Positions 6,162 through 6,176 of a DNA stretch of 6,176 bases are shown here, in pieces. The notes beneath the pieces are model-generated. The model did not search any database. It saw only the letters and a list, made by a program, of their open reading frames with translations, and had not been told where the DNA came from. Source of the DNA: Burkholderiaceae bacterium (GTDB taxonomy: Bacteria > Pseudomonadota > Gammaproteobacteria > Burkholderiales > Burkholderiaceae_C); contig JAIRRE010000311.1 in assembly GCA_031256125.1 (NCBI GenBank), positions 1-6,176 on the forward strand, read 5' to 3'. A program made the translations under genes and the position numbers. Numbering within the stretch: the first letter of the stretch is position 1; each line of letters opens with the position of its first letter.

Positions 6162-6176
6162 ACACGTTTTACGGAT

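Overview
The window is an ordinary chromosomal segment of a Gram-negative bacterium, most likely a betaproteobacterium. The evidence is the order type IV pilus secretin (pilQ), then shikimate kinase (aroK), then 3-dehydroquinate synthase (aroB), which is the classic pilQ-aroK-aroB linkage of Neisseria and Burkholderiales. The high-GC coding sequence and the 'SAC' plus polyglycine lipoprotein signal peptide fit the same group. I cannot name a genus from sequence alone.

Layout. Positions 2-1435 (+) hold the C-terminal two thirds of PilQ, cut by the left edge of the window. Positions 1515-2831 (+) encode an outer-membrane-type lipoprotein of unrecognised family, built of about four Ig-like beta repeats. 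A strong intrinsic terminator follows (2852-2885). Then come aroK (2899-3456) and aroB (3493-4605). A class I SAM-dependent methyltransferase of the Methyltransf_32 type (4623-5531) is packed against the end of aroB and is probably translationally coupled to it. The right end carries mog (5542-6147, minus strand), a molybdopterin adenylyltransferase convergent with the methyltransferase and separated from it by 10 bases.

How the genes work together. PilQ is the outer-membrane channel for the type IV pilus, and the lipoprotein behind it is a candidate envelope or pilus-associated partner by position only. AroB makes 3-dehydroquinate and AroK phosphorylates shikimate, two steps of the pathway to chorismate. 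The methyltransferase has no recognisable link to either. Mog belongs to molybdenum cofactor synthesis and is a separate transcription unit. The pilQ-lipoprotein part looks clearly less GC-rich than the aroK-to-mog part, and the terminator sits at this boundary.

No RNA genes, CRISPR array, insertion sequence, attachment site or phage gene was seen. No intergenic stretch exceeds 80 bases. I found no convincing undescribed multi-gene system. The items most worth a second look are the repeat lipoprotein inserted between pilQ and aroK, the terminator crowded against the aroK start, and the uncharacterised methyltransferase.
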